A stretch of 64,000 nt of DNA from Margaritispora aquatica (taxonomy: Eukaryota; Ascomycota; Leotiomycetes; Helotiales; Discinellaceae), in contig VJWN01000005.1 in assembly GCA_007644065.1 (NCBI GenBank), forward strand, positions 1,954,735 to 2,018,734, read 5' to 3'. The translations under genes were made by a program, and so were the position numbers. The notes beneath the pieces are model-generated. The model did no database searches. It had not been told where the DNA came from and saw only the letters and a program-made list of their open reading frames with translations. Positions 23,812-35,188 of this stretch are shown one piece after another. Position 1 is the stretch's first letter; each line of letters opens with the position of its first letter.

Positions 23812-24701
23812 TCGCGATGTTACTAAATGTCATTCGAGGAAATACAAATCATTGGTAACATAATATGTGTACCTGTGTGTCGTTATATATATGATGGGCA
23901 TTTCATAACACATCAGAACGAAGGAATCAAGCTGACGCTAAACCTTCTGAATTTATAGTTTTAGTTGAGGCCCAAAAGGAACAATAACTTCGGTTTACAA
24001 TGCTTTCTAATGTGTGCGAAGTGAGCCAAATATGACTGTGTCGGACCAACATTATAATTCATTTTAAAGCCACGGCAGGAGAGGTTTCAACGACCACTAC
24101 TGTCTATATATATCAATTATATAGCTATATCTTGAACTGATTTACACTTACTGAATTCATAACTAGTGTTACCATGATAATATATCGCTAAAGTGAGGCA
24201 ACCAGAGATCTTCTAAAAACATATCACGTAGCATAAAATACCTGCACAACTGTCACTACATAGAACTAGTTTACATCACAGCAGTCTTTTTAGTATTATA
24301 AGTCCATGCCAAGAAGGAATACATACAAAGTACTGTAACTGTTTTGCTGAAGAAGCGAGGCTTGTTTTCGCTAAACAACAACACCTCGAGTTCTCACACC
24401 AAACATTCAATCCAATAATAGCCCCTGAAAATGTGTTGAAGAACCCTGAATCCCCGATCCCGACTCTTCAGCGGGTGAAGCCGTTGCTGGAAACTGCTGA
24501 CCGCTCTGTATCCTTGTACCCATGCTTCAAGACATTGACTACGCCAATACAAGTTAGTATCAAAGTTAACTGCTAGGTAAGCCATGGACAGTGAACAATA
24601 TCATATCTCGCCGATGTGCGACATGTCTATCTTCCTCCTCGGTAGTTCTTAAGAGTGTCAATGTGCTTTGTTATTTAGTAAACAAATACATTTAGCTAAC
24701 C
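23812..24701. other. Intergenic stretch, no gene seen
   Basis: AT-rich spacer with TATATA stretches (near 24.1 kb). No supported gene. It contains the promoter of the P450 gene. Confidence 0.5.
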
Positions 24702-26457
24702 ATGTGGCTGTTTGATAATCTACTGGGTGCAACTGCCTCGGTCTTGGCATTATATGTTATCGGCGGAGCGATTTATCGTCTCTATTTCAGTCCCATTGCG
24801 CACTTCCCAGGCCCAAAGCTCGCAGCTCTGACATTATGGTACGTTAAGTTGCACTTAAGCTTAGGATTCAAACTGATATTGTGTCTATAGGTACGAGTTT
24901 TACTACGATGTGATCCTCGTTGGCCAATATACCTTCGAAATCGAGCGCATGCACAAGAAATATGGCCCCATTATCCGCATCAACCCATACGAACTGCACG
25001 TTCAAGACCCGTCGTTCTACGATGAGATATATGCCGGTGCAGGGAGAAGGAGAGACAAGTGGAATTGGTTCACGAACCAGTTTGGAATTCCAGAGAGCAC
25101 GTTTGCGACAGTGGGACATGATACACATCGGATGCGGAGAGCGGCATTGAACCCGTTCTTCTCAACTGCGAGTGTCCGACGCTTGCAACCTATGATTGAG
25201 GAGAGGTTGGGCAAGTTCTTGGAAAGGTTTGAGGAGTTCGCAGAGGATGGGGAGGTTATGACTATTTCTCTGGGATATGCGGCTTTTGCGAATGGTATGT
25301 GGATAAGTGGGGATTGTGCAACGAGACTACGGGAGCTGATGAGAGGTAGATGTTGCGATGGAATACGCCTTTGCGAGAAGTGATCACAGGATAGAGGCCA
25401 AGGAATTCGATCGTTCGTTTCATGATGCTTCGATTGTGGGTAGTACGATGGGACATATGACGAAGCAACTTACCTGGGTTCTTCCACTCATGCAAACATT
25501 GCCGGATTGGGTCACTATCAAGCTGAATGCTGATATGGCATCATATGTCAATCTACAAAGAGTGAGTAAAACTATTCAAAATGAGCATGATGATTGCTGA
25601 CTCTTCTAGGACATCAAAAAGCAAATCGACACTATTCAAAACCCCGCATATCAAGGCCACATGAAAGTCTCACACGATACAATATTCCACGAGATCCTAA
25701 ACAGCAAGCTACCAGCGGAAGAAAAGACACCAGCACGTTTATGGCAAGACGGCCAAGTAACAGTCATCGCCGTAAGTCCACTACTCTCCATGCCATTATC
25801 TGACTAACCACAACGCAGGGCACATTAACAACCGCCTGGTCCCTCTCAGTAACAACCTACCACCTGCTTACCCTTCCCTCTGTCTTACGCAAACTCCAAA
25901 CAGAGCTCAAAAAGGCCATCCTCTCCCCCACCAACTCCACGTCCCTCGCTACCCTAGAACAGCTCCCATACCTCACAGCCTGCGTGAAAGAAGGTCTCCG
26001 TCTCTCCAACGGTGTCTCATCGCGCTTGCAACGCATTGCACCAGACGAGGATCTAATTTTCACTGATCGCTCAACATCCACCTCTAAGAAATGGACTATA
26101 CCCCGCGGCACCCCTGTCGGATCTACAGGCATGCTCATCCACCATGATGAGGGCATCTTTCCAGATGCCAAAACGTTCCGTCCTGAGCGATGGGTCGAGA
26201 ATCCTCGGTTAGATAAATTCCTAGTTCCATTTTCGAGAGGGAGCAGACAGTGCATTGGGATGAATTTGGCGTATGCAGAGCTGTATCTTGCACTTGCAAC
26301 GATCTTTAGAGTGTATGGGAGTAAAGATGTCAAGGGTGAGAGGGGGTATTTGGAGCTGTTTGAGACGGGGCCAAGAGATTGGGAGATTGTGGGAGATGGA
26401 ATCACGCCATTGGTGGTCAAGGAGAGTAAGGGCATTAGGGTGAAGGTGCGGAAGTGA
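24702..26457 (+). CDS. Cytochrome P450 monooxygenase
   Basis: Five exons, 24702-24838, 24891-25294, 25350-25561, 25610-25771 and 25819-26457, give 517 residues. A hydrophobic N-terminal anchor (residues 5-27) is followed by the [13 protein letters not shown] hinge. P450 signatures are in order: the I-helix AGTLTTAW at about 305-312, KEGLR (ExxR) at about 362-366, PERW, and the haem-binding [10 protein letters not shown] with the cysteine ligand at about 450. The arrangement [15 protein letters not shown] and the overall motif set are those of fungal trichodiene-oxygenase/benzoate-hydroxylase-like P450s on the ER membrane. It is convergent with the second LaeA-like methyltransferase and could act as an oxidising tailoring enzyme. 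All introns are GT..AG and phases close. The substrate is unknown. Confidence 0.92.
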
Positions 26458-26653
26458 GACGTGCTGAGTGAGTTATGTTGACGTTGGATGGACTATCTAT
26501 GATGAATTTTGATGAGAGATGGGCGCCAATAAATGAGGAATGTGAACCTAGATACCCGCCTTATACGTTGAACTTTTCAACCAAGAAATAAAACACCATT
26601 TCCCATAAGCTATCTATCCAAATTTGCAATGCAAATCTCTAATTACCACCCTC

Positions 26654-28289
26654 TCAAGCTGAAGTCTCCTCCAACGGCTTCTGTCCATAAACAAAATGAC
26701 AGTACGCAAACAAATGCAGCTTATTATCCAAGAACTCGCTCCTAGTCCTCGCGATGAATACTTGCGTCTCCACTTCGCTCCACTTCAAGATTCGTGAGCA
26801 ATACCCCAGACTGATCGGCTCAATAGCCGCCAGCATCTGGGCTTGCAGCCAACGACCTTGCTCTTTGAGCTTGCGGTCTTTGGGCCATGCGCCGATTGGG
26901 ACCTATTTCATAATTATCATCAGACGACATTCCATTGAAGTGAGAAGTGGGAAGTGATTAGTGGACAGTAAACTCACCTTGATAACCTCATCCTTCACAC
27001 CCTCAAAACCAACGCCCTTCATCGCACCCGCCAACTCTCCCGCAACATTCAACCTCTTCCCAAACATGCTACTCGCGGTCTCCAGATACGTCTGCCACTC
27101 GCTGATGGCGCTGTCGGCTGGCAAATCGCCCTCCTCGGTCTGGAACCACACATCGAATTCCTGCATTTCGAGCCAGCCGCCTGGAGCGAGCGAGGTGAGG
27201 CAAGAGGTGAAGAGCGAGGACCAATTGCTGATTGAGCCGGACATGGAACGTCCGTGGATGTACGTGTAGGTTGAGCTGGGGTCGTTGGGGGTGGGAGTGG
27301 CCCATGGAGCTTCGATGTCGTCGACTACGAATTTGAGGTTTGGTGGAACCCTGTTGTGGGACGTTAATTTGCGAGTTTGGGATTTTGATGGGTAGGGATG
27401 CTTTACCAGCCTGGTTGGATGGGGGATAAGTCATTTCCGACGACTTGGGACGATGGGTGTTCACTGTATCAGTGTTAGCCGTGCCACCTCGGCACGTGGG
27501 GTAAGAAGACATAGGTACTCTGCAAAATCAATAGCCCAGATCCCCGTCCCGGTTCCAATGTCAAGGACATTCTCTATGGGTTCGGTGAGTGGTGCGCTGT
27601 ACAGACTTCCTTTCAGTACGAGCTTGAAGATGTGGTGGAGCATGTCCAGACGGTCTTGCTCTGTGTCGTCGTTGGGCTTGTGAGGTTAGTTAGATGTAAG
27701 GTGGGAATTGGATCGGATGGGTGTTGGGCGAGCTCACGAATAGGTATTCGCCTTCTTTGTAGGCGTGGTATCTTCGTCCATTCTAAAGTGGTGATATGGT
27801 GAGCCAGGAACATTATATTGAGAAGCGGATTTGTGCATGAACGGGATCAATGGATCGTGGGACGAACTTCATATCTGTCACCGTATTAGCATCTCGTGTT
27901 TATATATTATGCAGAGGTACAGTATACGCACGTGTAATTGTAGATACTAGACCCAACCGAAGTAGTGAAACTTCTAACATCGCTATTCCCCACGTGAGCA
28001 ATTGTCTCTCCACACAATACAACACACCTAAGATCACACATACTCGTCTCCAATCGCCGAGTCGGCATCACCATCAACCTCATTCTATACTCGTCAGCTC
28101 AACCCTCCCCTCACTATCTCGATAAGAACGCACATCAGCCTCAATAGCTACATGTTGGCCCTGTCCATCATCACCAGACGTCGCAGTTACAGCTAGGGCT
28201 GGGGGTGAGGGACTCGACCCGACAACTTGGGCATTGGCTGCGGCTGCTTCATCGGATGCCGGTGGTGTTGATGTTGGGTCTGAACACAT
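26654..28289 (-). CDS. LaeA-like SAM-dependent methyltransferase, second copy
   Basis: Nine exons give 375 residues: 28289-28134, 28084-28044, 27973-27932, 27874-27868, 27782-27738, 27676-27519, 27463-27407, 27350-26978 and 26902-26654. The low-complexity N-terminus is followed by VDGDADSAIGDE, TSVGSSIYNYT and NGRRYHAYKEGEY, all family features. The SAM site VLDIGTGTGIWAIDFAD comes next, then GNDLSPIQPGWVPPN, LAPGGWLEMQE and the C-terminal CHFVYGQKP. Exon 4 is only 7 nt (bases ATATGAA), needed to make the YENGRRY motif continuous. It shares the family with the gene at 15.7-17.1 kb but is clearly divergent, so the two are old paralogues. The enzyme methylates an unknown target; LaeA-like proteins affect or take part in secondary metabolism. 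Confidence 0.88.
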
Positions 28290-29268
28290 TGCAAGGTAGG
28301 TATATATGTATGATGTATTTGTGTTTAGCCTAACGATGTGATATGAAAAGAGATGGAGGGCCCCCGATAGACAAAGTCAAACTAAGAATGAAGATCTCTA
28401 GAAGGTGAGCTGAAAGTTGAGGAAATGGACTGACGTGATTATTCCGATCCGATGAAAGTTCCGCCTTTTCTTTTGCTGGCGGTGGCTAATATGCTAGTGT
28501 GGGCACTAGGACTGCAGAGCGGTCTGTGTTTATACTAAAGGGTCGAGTCGAGCCGCTGTCAAGTCACCCACTGTTTACGTTGTTCATATTTGCAGAAGTG
28601 GGGGCGTACAAGAAAGACTAACTACTTACTATCACTGCCACCTGGAAATGCACCAATGTGTAGGTATACACCACAAGGTCGGGTCTGATGAATTGACGGC
28701 GTATTTTCGATTGAAATGCCAAAATTTTATGTCCATCAATGAACTATCAGTGTCAAATGATAAAGCTAGCTACTTTAGCTCGCACAATTTTCTCATTTGA
28801 ATTGAATTTAGAAATAGAAGCAGGATCTAGTGGTGTTTTTCGCCCCTACACACTTCCTGGGTGGGCCTCTAGTTTCGTTGAAATACTTGGACATTATTTC
28901 TTCGTGCAAATTTTAGGTATGGATCAAGAACCACACAATTACCGGCGTTTGACCTGCTACTCGTTGTGGAGAAAGGCGAAGAACAAACTTAAAATTATAT
29001 TTCTTGGCCGAAGCGAGGCCAGCTCAGGGGAAGTGGGTCCCGTCAGATCAAGCGAGTTTTTAACTTCTTGTGAATGATTGAAGTGAAATGATGGACAGAT
29101 ATGAACCAAATTCGAGAACCAGGAGAAAGGCTTGTTTGTAGACTCTTTTGTGGCTGAGCAGAGCAGCCTAAACCCGCAGATGCAAACTTGTGATTGATAA
29201 GGAACATGATGGACGAAGAAGCAGAAAAATCAATAAATCCTAAGGCGGTAAATCAGTCGTCTTAGGCC
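28290..29268. other. Intergenic stretch, no gene seen
   Basis: Promoter flank of the methyltransferase gene starting at 28289. One plus-strand frame at 28.74-29.08 kb has no motif and I do not support it. Confidence 0.5.
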
Positions 29269-30785
29269 TCACTCTGCGCACAAATACCAACGCCGATCCT
29301 CATCAGTCTCCATTGGGGAGTCTCTATAAGTCTGCCATAGAGTATTTCGTAATATTAACCTCGGACTACCCGCAGTCAAATGCAGATTCTTGTACTGGCG
29401 AACCAGCTTACGCGACCAATCTCCAAGATGTATCTCTTTTGTCCGATTACTGATCATATGAAGATCATAATGCACACTAGCGTAGCAGATTTTAAGTTTC
29501 TCGAGGGCTTTTCGCTTCATCGTTGTGACAGTGTCGTTTGAGAACATGTTCATGGAAACGAATACCACTCGGTCGCGCTCTTGGGGAAAGTGACAGCGCA
29601 TGGATATGTCAGTTGGGTAGAATCTTATTGATACTGCAGTGACCTTGTCAAAGAGCATTGATCCACTATAACCGGGCCTCTCTAACTGAGCTTTCCACTT
29701 CGGCTGTGAAATCTCTACTAGCGCCCAGCTTGGAGGTGGCGGATATAGTGGAGTAGGCTCTGTGGGCTGGGGAGGTGGATCTGACATTTTTGGCGCCGAA
29801 TTTGTGGCATTCGTAGTGTTTGATCTTGTGTTGCTGGAATCGGAGCTGAAGCGTGCTCTGCTGCGCGAAGGGAGTAACGATGTATTTTTCATAGGTCGTC
29901 TTTTCACCCTAGAGGATGCCTTAGACGACGTTGGAGACTTAGCGAATCTCGCAGAGTACTTCTTCAGAAGATCTTGTTGCTGGCGTACATTCGAAGTACC
30001 AGTAGCTTGTGCTTTCCACTTCCTCGCAGAAGCGCTCATTCCGTCTTCAAAAACAGCCAAGTTCAAAATTCCGGAAATATTCTCAGCAGGGAGGAAAATA
30101 TCCTTATCATCACCTTGTGCGTGATGGTTCGAAGCCGAAAATCCAAGTTCAAATTGCTCTAGGAGCTGTACCAAGAACTGCTGCGACAACACCAGGCTCT
30201 GGAAAAGGTCGTTTTGCTGCTTGACCTCATGTTTTGAAAGTTTTGGTCTTCTGCAAGAATCAGCTTACGCACATGATAATGGAGACATCAGCTATACTCT
30301 TTCTACTCTTTCTCTTCAAGCATCATCGCCCAATTGAACCCCGTCATCATCACACTCAGCTTCAATTTCGACGACTCCAGATTCACCCTTAAGCCATCGA
30401 CCTTCGACTTCTCAAACACCCATTTCGCCTTCGCCAGCAAGCCCATCTTCCTCTCCTCTCCTCTCCTCTCCTCTCTTTCTCGTTCTGCCCCATCTCGTCG
30501 GACGATCTTCCCCAGAACTCTCTCTATCCTATTGAGGATATCATTACAATGGTCCAAGATCCTCCCCATTGAGCTCAGCGACTCAAGCGAGAAACCAGCT
30601 ACTCGTGCTCGCTCAAGTGTCTGTCTAAGATCGCCTAGCACGGCGCAAAAGAGGGAGATCTCTGTCCCGAGCCATTGCACGTTCTCGCCTGCCGAGCCGA
30701 GATCGGATGCGATGGAGAACTGGACGAGGGATACTTTTGTGCCGACGCTTATGATTCAGAAGACGCTGGCGACTAGTTCGGCCAG
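29269..30785 (-). pseudogene. Fungal N-terminal-domain protein with lost start and nonsense codon
   Basis: Exon 1 (about 30785-30307) and exon 2 (30250-29269) are joined by a 56-bp intron (donor GTAGAA, branch GCTGAT, acceptor TTGCAG). The N-terminus reads LAELVASVF, TGA (30758-30756), IISVGTKVSLVQFS, then GTEISLFCAVLGDL. This matches the fungal N-terminal domain found in front of NLR-like and other signalling proteins, which normally begins MAELVA. Here the ATG is CTG and a Gly codon position is TGA. The rest is open to the stop: a coiled, charged region partly coded by a CTCTC microsatellite (about 30450-30480), a basic linker, and a C-terminal 150-residue domain (LYPPPPSWALVE onward) that I do not recognise. 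A shorter product from an internal start cannot be excluded. Confidence 0.6.
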
Positions 30786-32274
30786 GACAATTTGTTTTAG
30801 AGCGGATTGAAAATAATTTGTTTTGTATTGTATGAGACTTGTGCAGGTTCCGACGTGTTGAAGTGTTGGATGCATATACTTGAGTGGGGCTGTGTTGAAC
30901 GCCACAAATTTGTTCATCGCCTCCACAGAAGCGGTGGTAATTTTTGATAGGCATAATGATGGCCAGTATCATCGAAAACAGTTAAAAACGAGGCGAACTT
31001 GTAGATAAACGCCTGGAAAACCGCCAATTTTGCCCTATCTACAACCAATACCTTCTCTAGGTACGGAAGTACTATGTCCAGACTTTAGCACTCCTCTGAC
31101 CACTGAGCCGATACCTTGAAACTCCAAAACTGTTCATGTCCACAGATAGAAAATACAAATCATTCACCAGCTTAGCGAACTTCTTCGCTTTCCCCTCAAT
31201 TGTCGCGTCACGTTTTCGCATATCGCATGGTCTTATCTCGCATCAACATCAGCATAAATATTCAAGGCTATTAAGGAGTGTTGGCGTCAAGGAAAAATAG
31301 ATAAGCGTGATATTGAAGTGTGCAGCTGATTTGTATCATAATAGCTACATATTGGAGGGCACCCTTTTCAGAAGGTAGTCAAAGAGACTCGCTGTGTGAG
31401 TTGTGGAAGAGTAGCTTGCTGCCTTGTGACTCGTGATTAAGAAGACACAGAGCCAGAGCTTTCCGAGCCTGACTTTCGGACTTATCCCGAGAGAATTTGT
31501 TTGCAAAGGTCTTATGGCAAGCGAGCTCGGTTTTTACAAAGAACTTGATCTTCGGTTAGTGGCTTGATAGTATTGTAGCAGTGAAATTTGGTTCGCTGTT
31601 ACATATGAATTAAACATGTGTTTCTCATTGATGTAAATGGAATGGATATCAAGTCGGTGCAAGTGACAGAAAGTATCTCCAATAGAGAAATCAGAAGCTG
31701 CTACCTTAGGTTGACTTACTCGTCTAGACCTTGATACTCTTGATATTTGTAGACTACAGGTTTTTCTGGTCTAAAAGATGGAGTAATTGCCGAGTAGCAC
31801 ATCGGATAAGGAAATTCCGTACGTTAATGAAAACATTATTGAATGAATCTTTGGACAGGCTGAGAATATATTCGATGTAGCTTCTGATCATCTTCTTCTG
31901 TAATAGATATAAGACACTTCCAACTGATATGGTAGTCATATTTGCCATTGAGAATGCTGTCAGACTCGCTGTGGAGCTTGTCACGGTGGGCTCGCATGTT
32001 AGGGCAAGATCGGAGCCGCCCAATATCATTAACAGCGAGAGTCATCAACAGCGAGAGTCATCAACAGCGAGAGTCATCAACAGCGAAAGTTTTGGCTAGC
32101 TTCGGTTGATTGGACAACAACCCAACTGAATTTCGCAGGTCGCCTACTCCTGTTATCGGTCTTCAATCTGGACTTCAGCGCAACAACACCCCAACAACCA
32201 CATGCGTTAATTGCTTGAGCTCCTTCAATTAGCATGGTAAGAACTATTCTCTCCATCTCTGCGAACTATCTAAC
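30786..32274. other. Intergenic stretch with a 16-bp tandem repeat
   Basis: No supported gene. Minus-strand frames at 31.75-32.05 kb lack motifs and overlap the tandem repeat listed separately. Confidence 0.5.
32033..32089. repeat. Tandem repeat, 16-bp unit
   Basis: Three exact copies of CAGCGAGAGTCATCAA (32033-32080) followed by a partial, mutated fourth copy. It lies about 190 bp upstream of the coiled-coil pseudogene's start. Confidence 0.9.
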
Positions 32275-33431
32275 ATGTCGCAGTCTCTTCCACGCGTATC
32301 CTCCCTCACCGGTATGAATCTCGGAATTTTCGAAGAAAAAAACTATTTGCGGTCGCTAACCACACATCAGGAGCAGGAGGATACGTCCTTTGGACCGACC
32401 AAACATGCGAGGACATGCGTATATTGTGCAAGAAGAAGGGAAGGGGATACAATGGCTGTGCATCTGAGCTCTTCAAAGAATTGATGGAGGCCGATGGTGA
32501 TGAGCGGAAGAAGGACTTCGAGCGCGTTGTCTTCAATATTGCCGCCAATCCCCAGGGCAAGAAGAGAATGACTCGGTTGGAAAGAGAACGCAGCTGTCTT
32601 CGCGCAAACGAATTACAGTACAAGGCTTCGGAGAAGAACTTCGTTAGATCTCGTATCGCAGCAAATCAAAAAGGACCGCGCAGCTGCGCTCAATGCTGCT
32701 CAGAGGAGATACGAAACTGCCGTGGCTAAGGGGGTCCAGTCCGAAGCTGAGTGCCGTACAGCCAAGCATGCCACTCAAAGCAAACCTCGCAAGGAGTTCC
32801 GCCAAAAGGAGGCTGAAAAAGCTAGTCGCCTGCCTGTCCTGGACGCTTACTTAAAAAAGTTGCGCTACGTCGACGACGGCTGGTACAATATGCAAGCTTC
32901 AATCATTGAGAAGGAGGTCGAGAGATGGGCTACAGCCGAGAAGATCCGAATCGCTGCTGAAGAATCCGAGAGCAAGAAGAAAGCTAAGAAGGCTCACACT
33001 GAACAGGCCAAGGCAACTTCAAAGTTCGAACGTGCTCACGATGCGCCCCAAAACTCCACTTCAGCTAAGATGGAAAGAGCTACAAGCAATGCTGTCAAGT
33101 TCAATGCAACTGCTTCCTAGGCTGATCCTCCTCTGAATAAGCCACCAACTGTATGTTAAAATTTCCAAGTTTGACAGTATCCCACTAAAATTTCGAATGG
33201 CTTATGAAGAAGACGAAGAGACGACTGGTATCTGGTGCCATCAAGAAGAGAATGGAGGAAGTAGAGAAGCAGAGAAGTTTGGGTCTATCCCAGAATGTTC
33301 CGTACGGAGCTAGCCGACAGACTCGCGATCCTCACCACTCTATGACTGATACTCGTGATGAAGCAAGCATTGATTTGGGTAGCTCCAAAACAAAGGGCAT
33401 CAAGAGAAAATCATCCGAGCAGGCAGAATAG
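32275..33431 (+). pseudogene. Lys/Glu-rich coiled-coil protein gene with frameshift and stop
   Basis: Exon 1 is 32275-32311 (MSQSLPRVSSLTG) and exon 2 begins at 32371 (GGYVLWTDQTCEDMRILC) after a 59-bp intron. The frame breaks at an A5 run (32668-32672): reading one A fewer joins RIAANQ to KDRAAALNAAQRRYETAV and a long Ala/Lys/Glu coiled coil (EKEVERWATAEKIRIAAEE). A TAG at 33118-33120 follows NATAS. The same frame then reads ADPPLNKPPT, a GTATGT donor, and a last exon from 33204 (LVSGAIKKRMEEVEKQ onward) to 33431. Two lesions in an otherwise coherent gene indicate decay, although the A-run shift could be a sequence error. I do not recognise the family. An ATG followed directly by GTAAG at 32234 may be an alternative first exon. 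Confidence 0.6.
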
Positions 33432-35188
33432 GCATTTGGGGATGGTTTACTTAGCATACACACTCGTATTTTTCATCCATGTGGATATTGTTTCGAGAGT
33501 TCATCGGAAGGGGAATGTACATCATGCTAGGCGTAGAGAGGCAGTGGCGACATAGCTCTGCGGAGTCTTCTTGATAGTATTGTCTTCCAATCCAATAGAC
33601 AACTCTCAATTACTCTGTTGCTATCTCAATCGTGAAAAACCATGCAGTGATGTCCCTTGTCGTCTGATAATGATCATAGAACAATTTTATCAGTCAGAGA
33701 GACTTACTGTGCCAAATCAAGTGTGAAGAACTCTTACCCATCGGTCACTCAGCTAATAGCTCAAGGTTAGGGATCCAAGATTTTGAGCACATATCTACTT
33801 ACAGAGTATTCAACAGCGCTATCGCATGTCCTATAAACTATCTGAGTGTTGTTTCAGGGCCTTAGTAACCCTTCCACAGAGAACAAATCCAATAGCATCA
33901 TTCGTGAAGATGTCACTACCTCGGGACTTTTTGACTGGCTGCCCATGGAGCAGCACTAAGGCTGAAGAAAGAGGGTTGGTGGGGTATAGGTGAAAATTGA
34001 ATTTCAGCTACCGAAACATGTATAAAGAATTGGTTACGCAGTAATCAACAACCTGTATCAAATGCCACTTGGCTCAATGGTAACACTTCAACGTTTTCGG
34101 CTAAGCAATACTAATAAAAATCATAGAAAAATCCAATTCTCTACACCAATGTCATTCAAGATATGAAAATGAGTGCTTGCTAGACAAGCAGAGATGGACG
34201 TACACCTTAATGACCCGACTCACACCTCAAATTCAACAAAAAGACTGATATGATAGGCTACACGTCTTGATCTTCTCATGGTCAACTATGTAGTCTAGCT
34301 TGGGTAACGTGGTGCCACGCCAGCGAAGGTCGAGGACAGCTCTCTCGTTAATCGTGATCTCTCGAAGCCTGGGTACGCTGAGTCCCGGACTCCTAATAGG
34401 AGGGTCGCCAGACGGAAATCTACAATTAAGACCAAAAAATATTTTTTGTACCCAAAAACAAAAACATTTTTTGATTTTGATTGTCAACTCATACATAGTA
34501 AACCATATGTATACAACAAAAGATCCTCTTAAACTTCGATCTTGTTACCAATGCCATCCATTGTGAGTTCTCACTCATATCTATCAAAACGTCGAAACGA
34601 AAATTAAACACATATTTTTGTTTGTTCGTAGGTATTTGATAGAAATGCGTTAGAAACGCGCTCTAGACCTAAAAAGCATTGCTTCGAGAGATATCCTCTT
34701 CTCTTCTCTCAGATTATTTGCAAGTGACAATATAATGTACAATAATATACAAATCGTTTTATTACTTGAAGATTTGCCATTGGGTTTAGTATAAAATTGG
34801 AAAACGAATTTCCCTACCTAGTTTGATATGGTAAGAATTACCTACAACTAAGGTATGGAGTCTTGAACTGCACGAATACACGTGATCAAATACGCTAAGC
34901 CAACCATTGACTAGACTAGTTCCCCCACAGCTAGCGGCCGCCCTCGAAAGCGTGAACGACCTCAACCACAACAACTTCAGTGTTCTTCTGCAGGTATGTG
35001 TTGATGGTTTTATATTCCCATTCACGAAAGATCCAAGACTCTTCAATCGTTCAGCGCATCTTTCACCCGATCGCAGATTGTTATTCTTGCGACTTCAAAA
35101 TGCTAACCTTAACTTTCTGCAGAAGCATATACCAACGAGTATCAATCGGCATTCACAATTGGAAGTTTCGAGCCCCGCCGTCTTCGAC
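33432..35188. other. Intergenic stretch, no gene seen
   Basis: No coding motif on either strand. The last 280 bases form an open frame running into the Zn2Cys6 gene, but it probably belongs to its 5' leader. Confidence 0.5.

Noticed and set aside
32650..32672. A 19-nt GT..AG segment that would repair the coiled-coil gene's frame
   Set aside because: Far below the minimum size of fungal introns (about 45 bp); a one-base homopolymer shift is more likely.
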